Origin: Paenibacillus sp. FSL R10-2782
Lineage (GTDB): Bacteria > Bacillota > Bacilli > Paenibacillales > Paenibacillaceae
Direction: 5' to 3'
DNA: 64,000 nucleotides
Assembly (NCBI RefSeq): GCF_038592985.1
Contig: NZ_CP151951.1
Span: 1,479,001 to 1,543,000 of the forward strand
Both the position numbers and the translations under genes were made by a program. Positions within the stretch are counted from its first letter, which is position 1; every line of letters starts with the position of its first letter. The notes beneath the pieces were generated by a model. The model searched no databases and was not told the DNA's origin. It saw nothing but the letters and a program-made list of their open reading frames with translations. Shown here piece by piece: positions 17,762-26,659 of the stretch.

Positions 17762-20526
17762 TACGTAATTATACGATTGAAGTGGATAACATCAATAAAA
17801 AGTCAGTGTTCAGTATATATCCTTATCCTGTAGAAGTGCTCACTCCAAATGGCTGGGAAAATATCCAGGAAGAATTTGAAGAGCTTCAGGAAAAAAAGCT
17901 GGATGGCAATGTTACATTAACATCTGACGAAGAGCAGATATATAAAGAATATAAGCAATTGGCTGATTCCTTTTACGAAAATAAAATAGCTTCCACGATT
18001 ATTTTGGATACCGTCGATCCGGCGGGAATTGACATCGTGGGTAGAGATCGGGTGAAGCATGTATTGGATGCGGAAACCCGTGAACAGATTCCGTTTGGTC
18101 GTGAATTCGCTTATGTCCATGGAGCCTCTAACCTGAGCGGAACGATTATTTTACCCTATGATGATTATTCGGATGTATACGTAGTCAGTGATGCGGATGA
18201 AGACGGTGTTGCCGAGCTGACCTATGTGAAGACGAAGGAAGAGACGGACGGCGTAAGGCCCTATTACGAGAAGGTAGAGGGTCAAACCTATATTTATGTG
18301 GATCATTTTTCCGGTGGTGGTGGTACGCAAGCAGATCCTTACATTGTTTCTACCGAACAGGATTTGGATGATGTACGGAAAAAGCCTGGGGCCTGGTATA
18401 TGCAGGATAGGGATATTGTCATGGGCAGCTTTCAGAGTGGAGAGGGGTTTACACCGATAGGTGATGATACTAACCCTCTTAGGTTTACAGGTGTTTATGA
18501 TGGGAATGGTTACACTATAAAAAGCTTATTTATGAACCAGGATAGAAATTTTGTTGGCTTATTTGGTTATACCAGGTCTGCAACAATACGTAATTTAAGA
18601 TTGATTGATCCTAGCATCACTAACAAAAAGGGGTATGCTGGAGCTTTAATAGGTTATGGATTTAATACTTCAGTATATAATTGTAATGTTATTTCAGGAA
18701 TAATAGAAGGTCAGGGTGGGTATGTTGGTGGATTAATAGGTTATCTGAATCAGGATGCCCGCACTTACCAAGGAAGCTCAATCATTAATTATTCATATAA
18801 TTATAAGTGTAACGTTCGATCAGCAGGCAATATTGCAGGAGGGTTCATTGGAAATGTAAATTATTACAGCGGCAGTATCTCAATTGCATATTGTTACTCT
18901 ACCGGTAAGGTTGAGGATATCACATTAGCTCGGGAAAGAAGCAATATTGGGGGCTTTATAGGCAGTAATAATACTTCTGCAATCACAAATTGTTACTGGG
19001 ATATAGAAACCTCTGGAATTCCAACCAGTGCAGCAGGTGTTGGCAAATCCACATCCGAATTAAAGGTTGCATCCACATTTGAAAACTGGGATTTTGCAAA
19101 TTATTGGTATATGAGTCAGGATTACAATGGAGGATATCCTGAGCATCGACAGTTTATTCAATATCAGAACGGAACAGGAAAAAAAGAGGATCCTTTCATT
19201 ATCCTGACGGAGTTTGATCTTTCTCAAATGCGTTGGTTCCGCAATGAATATTATTTCAAATTCGAAGATGATATCAAGATGACACAATTCCAGGCGAATG
19301 ACGGATTTTATCCCATTGGCTATAATCTTGTGGGTAAAGAATCGTATTTTAAAGGATATGTTGATGGTGGGGGGCGCTGCGTTGCTAACTTATTCATCTA
19401 TCGTCCCAATGATTCATTTGTAAGTCTGTTTGGCTACATGATGGGTGGATGGATCAAAAATCTGGATATCATTGATTGTAATATTACAGGCAGCAGTTAT
19501 ACGTCAGCATTAGCAGGTCAGGTTTCCAAAGCTACCATTAGCAATTGCCATGTCGATACATTTTCTTATTGCAAAGTTACAAGTAAAGGAAGTCATGGAG
19601 CCGGCTTGGTAGGACAGGTAACTACGGATGGAATCATAGAGGATTGTAGTGTAAATGCAACTGTTGCAGGAGTAGACTACACCGGAGTGTTTGCAGGCTA
19701 TTTAACAGGTAATGGGATTATACGCAGATGCTATGCTTCTGGTAAAGGTGAGAGTACTGGAAATTACCTGGGAGGATTTTTAGGTTATGGTACCGGTTCC
19801 TCTGTAGTGGAGGATTGCTACACCATTGCAGAGTTAAATGGAGTAACGGTAGGTGGATTTGGTGGCAATACTGCTACCCTCACGATAAAACGGTGTCTCG
19901 CGTTAGGTAAGGCATTTGCTTCATCCGCTTTGAATGGATTTATTTATACAGGTAGTGGAGTCTTTTCAGATAATTACTTTGATAAGGAATTGTATAAGAA
20001 TGCTTCCAGCACAGGAGGATCCGGCCTGACTACCCGTGAAATGAAGTACAGGGGAACCTACTCCAATACGGCTTGGAATTTTGACGACATATGGATCATG
20101 GATCCTAAATATAATGACGGTTATCCAGCTTTAAGGAAGCTCTTACCTCTTGATCTGCCGTTGCTGGGCTTCCGTAATGAATTTGGTAAATACTATACGG
20201 ATAATGCAGGAGAGCGGCTGCGTTACCTGGAGTTTGGCACATTAGTCGCAAGCCAAACCTCTTCCCCCAAACCAGTATGGTTGCAAAATAATGCTGATTT
20301 CCCGGTGAATCAACTCAAAACATGGGTGGATAGTGCGACAGTAGCTAAAGGGATGGAAATTGACTTAAGTATGTCGGATACCCCATTTTTGCCTGCTCAG
20401 GAATTAGCTTTTAACGGCACATTGGCCAGGGGGAGCGCGGAAAAGCTCTATGTAAGAATCAAGTCGGATATTGCAGTGAAGACGGGCGGAACGTTTGATC
20501 TAAGGGCGAAGGCAAGCCCCATGTAA
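17746..20526 (+). CDS. GLUG-repeat tail fibre / adhesin-like protein, 926 aa
   Basis: The TTG start overlaps the upstream gene and is preceded by GGAGGTGAATTGAA. Residues 1-190 form an attachment region. From about residue 190 to 800, repeated units of the GLUG type appear (FVGLFGYTRSATIRNLRLID, AGALIGYG, YVGGLIGYLN, AGGFIGN, LGGFLGYGTGS). By family knowledge these build right-handed beta-solenoids in adhesins and fibres. FSGGGGTQADPYIVST opens two separate solenoid blocks, with a similar GTGKKEDPFIILTE near residue 475. The solenoid DNA (about 18,420-20,090) is clearly more AT-rich than its surroundings. It is probably a receptor-binding fibre with a replaceable tip. Confidence 0.7.
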   Translation: MAGSVIRNYTIEVDNINKKSVFSIYPYPVEVLTPNGWENIQEEFEELQEKKLDGNVTLTSDEEQIYKEYKQLADSFYENKIASTIILDTVDPAGIDIVGRDRVKHVLDAETREQIPFGREFAYVHGASNLSGTIILPYDDYSDVYVVSDADEDGVAELTYVKTKEETDGVRPYYEKVEGQTYIYVDHFSGGGGTQADPYIVSTEQDLDDVRKKPGAWYMQDRDIVMGSFQSGEGFTPIGDDTNPLRFTGVYDGNGYTIKSLFMNQDRNFVGLFGYTRSATIRNLRLIDPSITNKKGYAGALIGYGFNTSVYNCNVISGIIEGQGGYVGGLIGYLNQDARTYQGSSIINYSYNYKCNVRSAGNIAGGFIGNVNYYSGSISIAYCYSTGKVEDITLARERSNIGGFIGSNNTSAITNCYWDIETSGIPTSAAGVGKSTSELKVASTFENWDFANYWYMSQDYNGGYPEHRQFIQYQNGTGKKEDPFIILTEFDLSQMRWFRNEYYFKFEDDIKMTQFQANDGFYPIGYNLVGKESYFKGYVDGGGRCVANLFIYRPNDSFVSLFGYMMGGWIKNLDIIDCNITGSSYTSALAGQVSKATISNCHVDTFSYCKVTSKGSHGAGLVGQVTTDGIIEDCSVNATVAGVDYTGVFAGYLTGNGIIRRCYASGKGESTGNYLGGFLGYGTGSSVVEDCYTIAELNGVTVGGFGGNTATLTIKRCLALGKAFASSALNGFIYTGSGVFSDNYFDKELYKNASSTGGSGLTTREMKYRGTYSNTAWNFDDIWIMDPKYNDGYPALRKLLPLDLPLLGFRNEFGKYYTDNAGERLRYLEFGTLVASQTSSPKPVWLQNNADFPVNQLKTWVDSATVAKGMEIDLSMSDTPFLPAQELAFNGTLARGSAEKLYVRIKSDIAVKTGGTFDLRAKASPM

Positions 20527-20562
20527 TGATGTTCCAATACAATGGAATAGGGCGTGATGTTC

Positions 20563-23500
20563 ATGTTTAGTAAGAGAGGATTAATCCTTTCCCTTCACGC
20601 TTCCCTTGCCGATCAAGGTTTGGAGGTTGGCTCCAACTCAAAACCCACTTCGCAATGGCATGATTTGAGTGGTAAAGGAAATCACGGCATACTGGAAGGC
20701 TTCCATTTTACGAAAGATGATGGTTGGGGAGGCAGTAACACCCTCGCCGATCCCTATGCCCTGTTTTTTAACGGGACGAGCCATTATATCCGATGTACAG
20801 GAGCGGATACCTCTAGGCCTGTCGCCAGTGTTACCTTTGAAGTGTGGATATATTATATCGGGGGCAACGTTGTTTTGTCTTCCGGGGGATGGTTGAACGA
20901 TACCCAGGGCATTTTGGTCATGTTTAACCCTGTGGGGGAATTGGAGCTTCAGGTTGCGACCCATACGAGAAAAGCATATGCCAACTTAGGGAAGTTACCC
21001 AGAAACAAATGGTATCATATTGTTGGCGCATATGACGAAATTACAGGCAATCTATCTACCTTTCTGAATGGGGCTCCTCAAGGAAGTGTGCAAGCTGAAG
21101 CCACTGAACATATCAAACAGCCAGATGGACTTTTTATTGGTAAACACAGTACAGAGGCTAGTCAGTGGTTTCGTGGATATATTCCTGTTGTACGGATGTA
21201 CAATGCTGCGCTAACGATGGATGAAATCGTTGCAAACTATATGGCTGGCTACCTTTTGGGGATAAGTCATTCGGACATGCAGATTCATGCAAGAGTGCCG
21301 GAAAGGCTGAATCTTACTGCATCCTTGCAAGTGGGAATTAGCGGGGAAGTTCAAGGAAAGCAGGCCATTATTCCTACCGACATGTCTGACATGTCTTCAC
21401 ATATAACCGTTAAAAAGCCTAGTCATATAGTGAGCAATATGCATATTAATACTCATGTTTCTGTAAAAGCGCACTATGCGACTCGCCCTGCGGATCATGA
21501 TGATGTACAGAGTACTATTGAAGTTAAAGTAGCGGATCATCTTGCAGCCGTGCTGGGGGTTAATGCATCAGGGAAAGCAGCAGTTAAGGCTCGCTACAGT
21601 ATCCTGCCTGCGATTAATAGTGATGTCCAAGGTAGGTTGGCAGTTAAGGTATTCGATCATCTCACTGCCGTGCTGAGTGTTAGTTCATCAGCTATAGCAG
21701 TAGTCACATACAATGTGAAGCGGCTCACGCCAAGTGATTTGCATTCCAGCCTGAATGTTGTGCAACAGGGATTACCTTCCCGTATATCGGTTCAAGCAAG
21801 TACTACCTTAGCCGCCCAATACGATATTCATGCTGCTCAGGAGCAAAACCTCAAAGCTGCAATAGAGGTCAAAAAGTCTAATGATATCGTCAGCAGCTTA
21901 AAGGTAAACACTCAGGCAAACAGCAATGGAAGATATCAGGTGCGGGGGATCGAGCTTGCTAACCTTAGCTCCAGCCTGCAAGTTAAATCTATTCAACAAA
22001 TATATTCATTATTGTCTGTACGAGCCCATACTCGCCTGGGCGTGAAATATGGTATAGAGTCTCTTGGAGCCGAAGACTTAACCTCCTTCCTGACGGTACC
22101 AAGAATATCTGAACTACACAGTAGCATTCTGGTAGGTATCCATACCCGATTAATGGGGTATTACCATATTCGTAAAAGTCATGCCATAGAGCTTTATTCC
22201 AGTCTGGAAATAAAGAAAACGGTGAATCTACCTTCATCTTTATCTATTGCATCCTTTACCCAGTCTACCGGCAGATACCGGATAACTTCTCGGAGTTATG
22301 ATGATCTTCCATCTGCAATGACGGTTCGGGAAGTTTCGAATATGGCTTCATCCATAGGAGTTGCACCCTATACATGGATGAAAGGCAGATATGATGTTAT
22401 CGAGCCTCCGACATACACGACGATTATGTATTCTAATAAAGATGCTTTTGTTCGTGAGTCTCAGCCCAGATTAAACTATGGCGTTGAGGAACAAATGTAT
22501 GTTGGATATTCTGCCTCGGCTCAGGAGAGATACAGATCTTATGTTGGTTTTGATCTGGATACTGCTTCTATTCCCAAGAAAAATACAACGATTAAATCTG
22601 CCGAGCTCAAAGTGTATTTCGATGGTCGCAACGTACCCCAGAAGGGGATACAGCTCATTGAAGCATCCAGGGAATGGACAGAATACGGAGTTACATGGCA
22701 AAATCAACCGTTTCCGTTTGGCTTTAGCAGCCCCAATTCAACCTATGACGGTATAAACATCGTTCAAGATGTAGGTGGAGATTCAGGGTACATTTCATTC
22801 GATGTGACCGATTCCATTCGTGCATGGTATGAAGGAAAAAGGCCGAATTTTGGATATATCTTTAAAGCTCTGGATGAATTTGAAAATGGAAGTATCCGTT
22901 TTTTTACCAAGGAGCAAAAATCGTACCGTCCTATATTAGACATTACCTACTATGATACTCGTATCTATAGCTTGGGCAGGAACAGTATCGAAGGTGGCCT
23001 TACCTCTCGTGTAAGTAAGGTATCTGATCTTGCAGCTTCGTTTCGTATTAAACAGTCTCATGGGGCAGCGGTTTGGAAGGGGAGCTTGTTTGTCCATAAC
23101 CAAAGGGAGATCCTGGCCGATATTACAGTGACGGTACCTAACTTAACCAGTAAGATGTCCGTACGGCGCAAGGATAATCATTCTTTGGAAGCTCAGCTTG
23201 TTATTGCTGTTGCACGTGAGAATTCAATGGACAGTACCCTATGGGTGAATAGGAAAATAGTACCTTCGAATATGTATGTCTTTTACAGGGAGAACCTTGC
23301 TTCCGAACTGAGCGTTACCCGCTGGGCAGCTCCGTTTCCCGAGCTTCCAGCAATGATTCTTATCAATCGTAAGGAAACGCTTGGGTCGTTCCGTGTAAGA
23401 AGGACAGAGCACCAGGATATCTCCTCCGGTGTGGAACTGAATATCCCTAATATATTAGGGAGCATAACCGTTTTTCAGGGAGCAGTAAAGAAAAGCTCTA

Positions 23501-24552
23501 TTTCAGTCCGTAGATCTCGTGAAGCGGATTTGATGGTGGAGGGGCGTATACTTGATAGGCAAGATATGCCTGCGGATATGAATATCCACAATCCTGATTT
23601 TTACGGCTGGCTTCAAATTGTGTTTAGTAATCAGCTCATATCCGGTTTGTCTGTAAGAGCCCAAGCGTATTCCAGGCTATCTTCAACGTTCACAATACCG
23701 CATTATACTTCTTTGAGATCAAGTATAGCGGTCTGGCCGAAAAAAGATGTGCCTTCAAGTCTCACTGTACTTTCAGGGAATTTATGGGCCTCCATATCCA
23801 TTCCGTACCATAAAAGAATGGATATGCAGTCACGAATTACAGTGCGGGCTAAGCTCGTTTCTGATCTGGAAATTGCAGTAGGAGTAAGATCCGGCAATCT
23901 GGGCTCTAACTTAAAGGTTCGAGTGGACAGCCATACGGATCAGTCTTCTCATCTGCGAATCAGACGTAGTCATTTGGACTCTGTCTCAAGTGAGCTTTAC
24001 GTAAAAACTTGGGAGAAATCTGAACTTAAAGGCAGCGTCAGTGCACGGAAAAGCCGTGAATCTGATAGATGGTCTCGAATCTCTGTGCGAATTTCCGATC
24101 AGCAGGATTGGGATACCGAACTATCGATTCGTGTTATGAAACACCATGATCTGAATGCTGAAGTGGGGATTAGGCGGGACGCAGCGTATGATAAATTTGG
24201 TTACGTTACCGTTCGACATTCCAAGCAAACCGAGCTTCCATCAGATTTGGGGATTCGTGAGCATAGTCACATCACAGGCTATCTAACTGTGAAAAGGACA
24301 GCACAAATAAGCTTGCGAAGCGAAATGAGTGTGTGGGAGAAATCCATTATCACTGGTTCAGTGGTGGTCAGACAGTATCGACAAAATGATCTTCATGGTT
24401 CCATGGACATTTGGAAAAGATCTATATTAACAGGTCATATTTCGGTATGGCAGAAATCATTACTACCTGGGGCTATACAGGTTCAGGTGTATGATGAGAT
24501 GGCTTCCAGCATAGATGTGGCTACAGAATACGGATACTGCTTTATCATGTAA
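20563..24552 (+). CDS. Giant fibre protein: LamG domain, beta repeats, DNRLRE domain, beta repeats (1329 aa)
   Basis: ATG 20563 (MFSKRGLILSLHAS) is preferred. GTG 20554 and ATG 20557 are possible alternatives. Residues about 1-225 form a LamG/concanavalin domain (SQWHDLSGKGNHG, VTFEVWIYYIGG, NKWYHIVGAYDEITG, FRGYIPVVRMYNAALTMDEI). Repeats of about 20-40 residues with the pattern DLxSxLxVR/K fill the space to about residue 620. A DNRLRE (CBM96-like) module follows at about 625-805 (AFVRESQPRLNYG, RSYVGFDL, WTEYGVTWQNQP, YISFDVTDSIRAWYEG, YRPILDITYYD). More of the same repeats run to the C-terminus. It is probably a long sugar-binding tail fibre. The gene ends 4 bases before a terminator. Confidence 0.75.
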   Translation: MFSKRGLILSLHASLADQGLEVGSNSKPTSQWHDLSGKGNHGILEGFHFTKDDGWGGSNTLADPYALFFNGTSHYIRCTGADTSRPVASVTFEVWIYYIGGNVVLSSGGWLNDTQGILVMFNPVGELELQVATHTRKAYANLGKLPRNKWYHIVGAYDEITGNLSTFLNGAPQGSVQAEATEHIKQPDGLFIGKHSTEASQWFRGYIPVVRMYNAALTMDEIVANYMAGYLLGISHSDMQIHARVPERLNLTASLQVGISGEVQGKQAIIPTDMSDMSSHITVKKPSHIVSNMHINTHVSVKAHYATRPADHDDVQSTIEVKVADHLAAVLGVNASGKAAVKARYSILPAINSDVQGRLAVKVFDHLTAVLSVSSSAIAVVTYNVKRLTPSDLHSSLNVVQQGLPSRISVQASTTLAAQYDIHAAQEQNLKAAIEVKKSNDIVSSLKVNTQANSNGRYQVRGIELANLSSSLQVKSIQQIYSLLSVRAHTRLGVKYGIESLGAEDLTSFLTVPRISELHSSILVGIHTRLMGYYHIRKSHAIELYSSLEIKKTVNLPSSLSIASFTQSTGRYRITSRSYDDLPSAMTVREVSNMASSIGVAPYTWMKGRYDVIEPPTYTTIMYSNKDAFVRESQPRLNYGVEEQMYVGYSASAQERYRSYVGFDLDTASIPKKNTTIKSAELKVYFDGRNVPQKGIQLIEASREWTEYGVTWQNQPFPFGFSSPNSTYDGINIVQDVGGDSGYISFDVTDSIRAWYEGKRPNFGYIFKALDEFENGSIRFFTKEQKSYRPILDITYYDTRIYSLGRNSIEGGLTSRVSKVSDLAASFRIKQSHGAAVWKGSLFVHNQREILADITVTVPNLTSKMSVRRKDNHSLEAQLVIAVARENSMDSTLWVNRKIVPSNMYVFYRENLASELSVTRWAAPFPELPAMILINRKETLGSFRVRRTEHQDISSGVELNIPNILGSITVFQGAVKKSSISVRRSREADLMVEGRILDRQDMPADMNIHNPDFYGWLQIVFSNQLISGLSVRAQAYSRLSSTFTIPHYTSLRSSIAVWPKKDVPSSLTVLSGNLWASISIPYHKRMDMQSRITVRAKLVSDLEIAVGVRSGNLGSNLKVRVDSHTDQSSHLRIRRSHLDSVSSELYVKTWEKSELKGSVSARKSRESDRWSRISVRISDQQDWDTELSIRVMKHHDLNAEVGIRRDAAYDKFGYVTVRHSKQTELPSDLGIREHSHITGYLTVKRTAQISLRSEMSVWEKSIITGSVVVRQYRQNDLHGSMDIWKRSILTGHISVWQKSLLPGAIQVQVYDEMASSIDVATEYGYCFIM

Positions 24553-24556
24553 ACCT

Positions 24557-24590
24557 AACCCCTGCTATTCGTAGCAGGGGTTAAATTTTA
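24557..24590 (+). terminator. Strong Rho-independent terminator of the fibre operon
   Basis: AACCCCTGCTA (24557-24567) and TAGCAGGGGTT (24572-24582) form a perfect 11-bp stem with a TTCG tetraloop, followed by AAATTTTA. The last bases of the 3' arm are shared with promoter copy 4. Confidence 0.85.
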
Positions 24591-24610
24591 CTGATTTTTA
24601 CTTATATTGA
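24580..24610 (+). promoter_or_regulatory. Candidate element promoter, copy 4
   Basis: GTTA at 24580 overlaps the terminator arm, and CTTATATTGA lies at 24601-24610, the same geometry as copies 1 and 3. It precedes the small membrane protein gene at 24664 and possibly the regulatory genes further on. Confidence 0.55.
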
Positions 24611-24663
24611 ACCTGTCGGGAAGAAAATAGACAAAAGGCAGGTGATGTGGGCTGGACATAAAT

Positions 24664-24948
24664 GTGATAACCGCAGTTATAGGAGTCATCGGTACAGCCA
24701 TATCAGGAGTCATCGGCTACGCCAGCGGTCGTAGCAATAATAAGGTCACGGATCGAGAGCTATTGTCAAAAGATGAGCAGGCTTTCCGGGTTACCCTAAT
24801 GGATGCATTGTCAAGTCATAAGGAGGAAATCCATAGGTTAAGTGAAGAGGTAGCTGTACTTCAAGCTGAAAATTTAAGTTTGCTCGCAGAAAACAGATCC
24901 TTGAATGCAAAGGTAGAGGCATTGGTATCCAGACTTGAAGGTGGATAG
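24664..24948 (+). CDS. Small one-helix membrane protein with coiled coil (holin/spanin-like), 94 aa
   Basis: A hydrophobic N-terminal helix (ITAVIGVIGTAISGVIGYASG) is followed by a charged coiled coil (EEIHRLSEEVAVLQAENLSLLAENRSLNAKVEALV). This plan is seen in holin-like and lysis-accessory proteins encoded beside phage tail genes. The GTG at 24664 has no close ribosome site. A CTG at 24652, 12 bases earlier, has AGGTGA at proper spacing and would give LDINVITAV, so the true start may be CTG. No amidase or endolysin gene is found next to it. Confidence 0.55.
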   Translation: MITAVIGVIGTAISGVIGYASGRSNNKVTDRELLSKDEQAFRVTLMDALSSHKEEIHRLSEEVAVLQAENLSLLAENRSLNAKVEALVSRLEGG

Positions 24949-25468
24949 GAAATAGATTTATAGGGAGAGCGAACGGCCTTTTGATATGAAGTACTAGTGG
25001 AGGCTATCGAGCAACTTCGACAGTCTCCAAAAGAATGTTGAAATAGGACTTAAGAAACATATTGGAATTGATTCAAAAGGCTTGATTTTAAAGATGTATA
25101 CACAAAAAAATGGAACAACATAACCAGATGAAAATAACATCAATCAATGTTAGGAATTGACAAGGTTATATATACCTATTAGAATGGGAACATAGGTTCG
25201 TATTTTTGAAAAAGTGTAGATAAATTGCAACTCTTCTAATAGATATGACGACTATTAGAGTAGAATCCTATAAATTATATATTTAATTAGGTAAATGGAA
25301 CTGATTCAAATGTATTACGTATTAAAAAAAGAGTAGGGTAAGATAAAGAAAAAAGTGGAAACTAATTGTCGAAATCGGAAAGGAGTTGTGTTACAAGTTT
25401 TAAGGAGGGAACGGAGTGAACTGGAACCTATTGAATTAAAATAAACTATTTAAAATAGGAGAACCGCG
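24949..25468. other. 520-bp gap without an intact gene
   Basis: The stretch is AT-rich and frames are broken on both strands. Short coding-like scraps can be read on the plus strand (VEAIEQLRQSPKE near 25010 and KKHIGIDSKGLILKMY near 25053-25100). A decayed gene is possible, for instance a lost lysis enzyme, but nothing identifies it. An AT-rich region with GGTTATATATACC near 25164-25176 may hold the promoter of the sigma-like gene that follows. Confidence 0.4.
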
Positions 25469-26005
25469 ATGATAACGACAAATGTTAGCTCATTTAACCC
25501 AGATACCTTAAATCATATTTTTAACTTTATACTTCGTGGTGTTAACGAGGAGGATCGGGAAGATGTGAAACAGGATTCAATCGTTCAAATTCTGACAGCA
25601 ATCCACAAAGGCAATATAAAAAAGGATATATCTACTTTTTCACATACGGTTATCAAACGTTCTGTGGTTGACTATTATCGTAAAAAAAAACGTAAAATTA
25701 CACAGTTCAGTACAACCGTTAACTTTTGCGATGGCACAGATGAAGAAGGCTCAATGGCCAATTATTACTCGGTTCAAGTGAATGATTACGGGTTTAAATT
25801 AGCAGACGTGAAAGTAGACTATTTAAGCAACCGTAACAGGTTCACAAAACAGGAGCAACGAATCATAAATTTCATGCTATTCACTGAAGAAGGAATGGAT
25901 ATGAAACCTGCAGAAATTGCCCATTATCTTGATATTCATAAATCCCATGCTTGTCGAGCCGTGAAAAAACTAAGAGATCTCTATAAAAATGAGATTGACA
26001 AATAA
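25469..26005 (+). CDS. Sigma-70 family (ECF/Xpf-like) regulator, 178 aa
   Basis: ATG start with AATAGGAGAACC upstream. Residues about 1-78 match sigma region 2 (NHIFNFILRGVNEEDREDVKQDSIVQ, FSHTVIKRSVVDYYRKKKRK). Residues about 115-175 form a region 4 helix-turn-helix (FTKQEQRIINFMLF, MKPAEIAHYLDIHKSHACRAVKKLRD). The length fits short ECF-type or phage late-gene factors, such as the Xpf regulator of the defective phage PBSX. It lies just downstream of the structural genes and would be a natural activator of the conserved GTTA-N17-CTTATATTGA sites. That link is inference. Confidence 0.75.
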   Translation: MITTNVSSFNPDTLNHIFNFILRGVNEEDREDVKQDSIVQILTAIHKGNIKKDISTFSHTVIKRSVVDYYRKKKRKITQFSTTVNFCDGTDEEGSMANYYSVQVNDYGFKLADVKVDYLSNRNRFTKQEQRIINFMLFTEEGMDMKPAEIAHYLDIHKSHACRAVKKLRDLYKNEIDK

Positions 26006-26008
26006 ACA

Positions 26009-26030
26009 TTCTGATATACCACTATCAGAA
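26009..26030. promoter_or_regulatory. Perfect 8-bp inverted repeat between sigma-like gene and paralogue B
   Basis: TTCTGATA (26009-26016) and TATCAGAA (26023-26030) are separated by 6 bases. No T-run follows, so this looks more like an operator or RNA hairpin than a terminator. A second small inverted repeat, ACTATACATTTTTAGTATAC, lies near 26073-26092. Confidence 0.4.
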
Positions 26031-26166
26031 CAAAACCAAAAGGAAATAGAAAGGCACTACGCACTGCCCCTTACTATACATTTTTAGTATACATATCTGG
26101 CCGAGGCATTGCAAGTGAATGATTCTGAAAATTTAATGAAAATTGTTAAAAAGGGAGGTAGTTTAC

Positions 26167-26583
26167 ATGCTGAGTCGCTATATAGTTGGTGGAAGATTAG
26201 ATCCACCTTTCTATCCTACCAAAACAAGGCCGTGCATAGCAAGTCGCAGGGTTGATTTAGATGGTTTAAGAACTTTAGAGGGTAAAAGGGCGGTAACGGA
26301 CACTTTTAAGATATCTAATGATCTGGAGTTTTTCGCTATTTCCATAAAGGCGGATGTTATTACCCCTGCCGATTACTGGTCCTTAGTGGTAGATGAAAAT
26401 GTAATTGTTAACCACGTATATTGTAAAGATTATAGTGAAGGTCTCTATTTTCAGGTAGCTCATCCTGTAAAGGGCGGGCGAGATTTTTGTTTTGAATTTT
26501 ACACGGAGAGCGCTGACCGCAAAAGAATAGAAGTATCCTATTATTTTTTGACAGACCCGAAGGTTACCCTTCGTCTAATATAA
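26167..26583 (+). CDS. Small beta-rich particle protein, 138 aa (paralogue B)
   Basis: ATG 26167 (MLSRYIVGGRLDPPF) follows AAAGGGAGG. The in-frame TTG at 26143 lies upstream of that site. The protein aligns along its length with the 128-aa product at 3388: YIVGGRLDPPFYPTKTRP, DLEFFAISIKADVI, ADYWSLVVDENVI, YCKDYSEGLYFQVA and FCFEFYTESADRKRIEVSYYF. It carries a slightly longer C-terminus (LTDPKVTLRLI). Its location among regulators and away from the structural genes is odd. It may be an alternative subunit or a regulatory decoy. Function is unknown. Confidence 0.6.
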   Translation: MLSRYIVGGRLDPPFYPTKTRPCIASRRVDLDGLRTLEGKRAVTDTFKISNDLEFFAISIKADVITPADYWSLVVDENVIVNHVYCKDYSEGLYFQVAHPVKGGRDFCFEFYTESADRKRIEVSYYFLTDPKVTLRLI

Positions 26584-26659
26584 CGAACCAAAAGCTATGA
26601 TCCTAATTCTCTACCTGACCGAGTTTCAGGAACAGCACCTAGGGAGGAGGTTATAGAAC

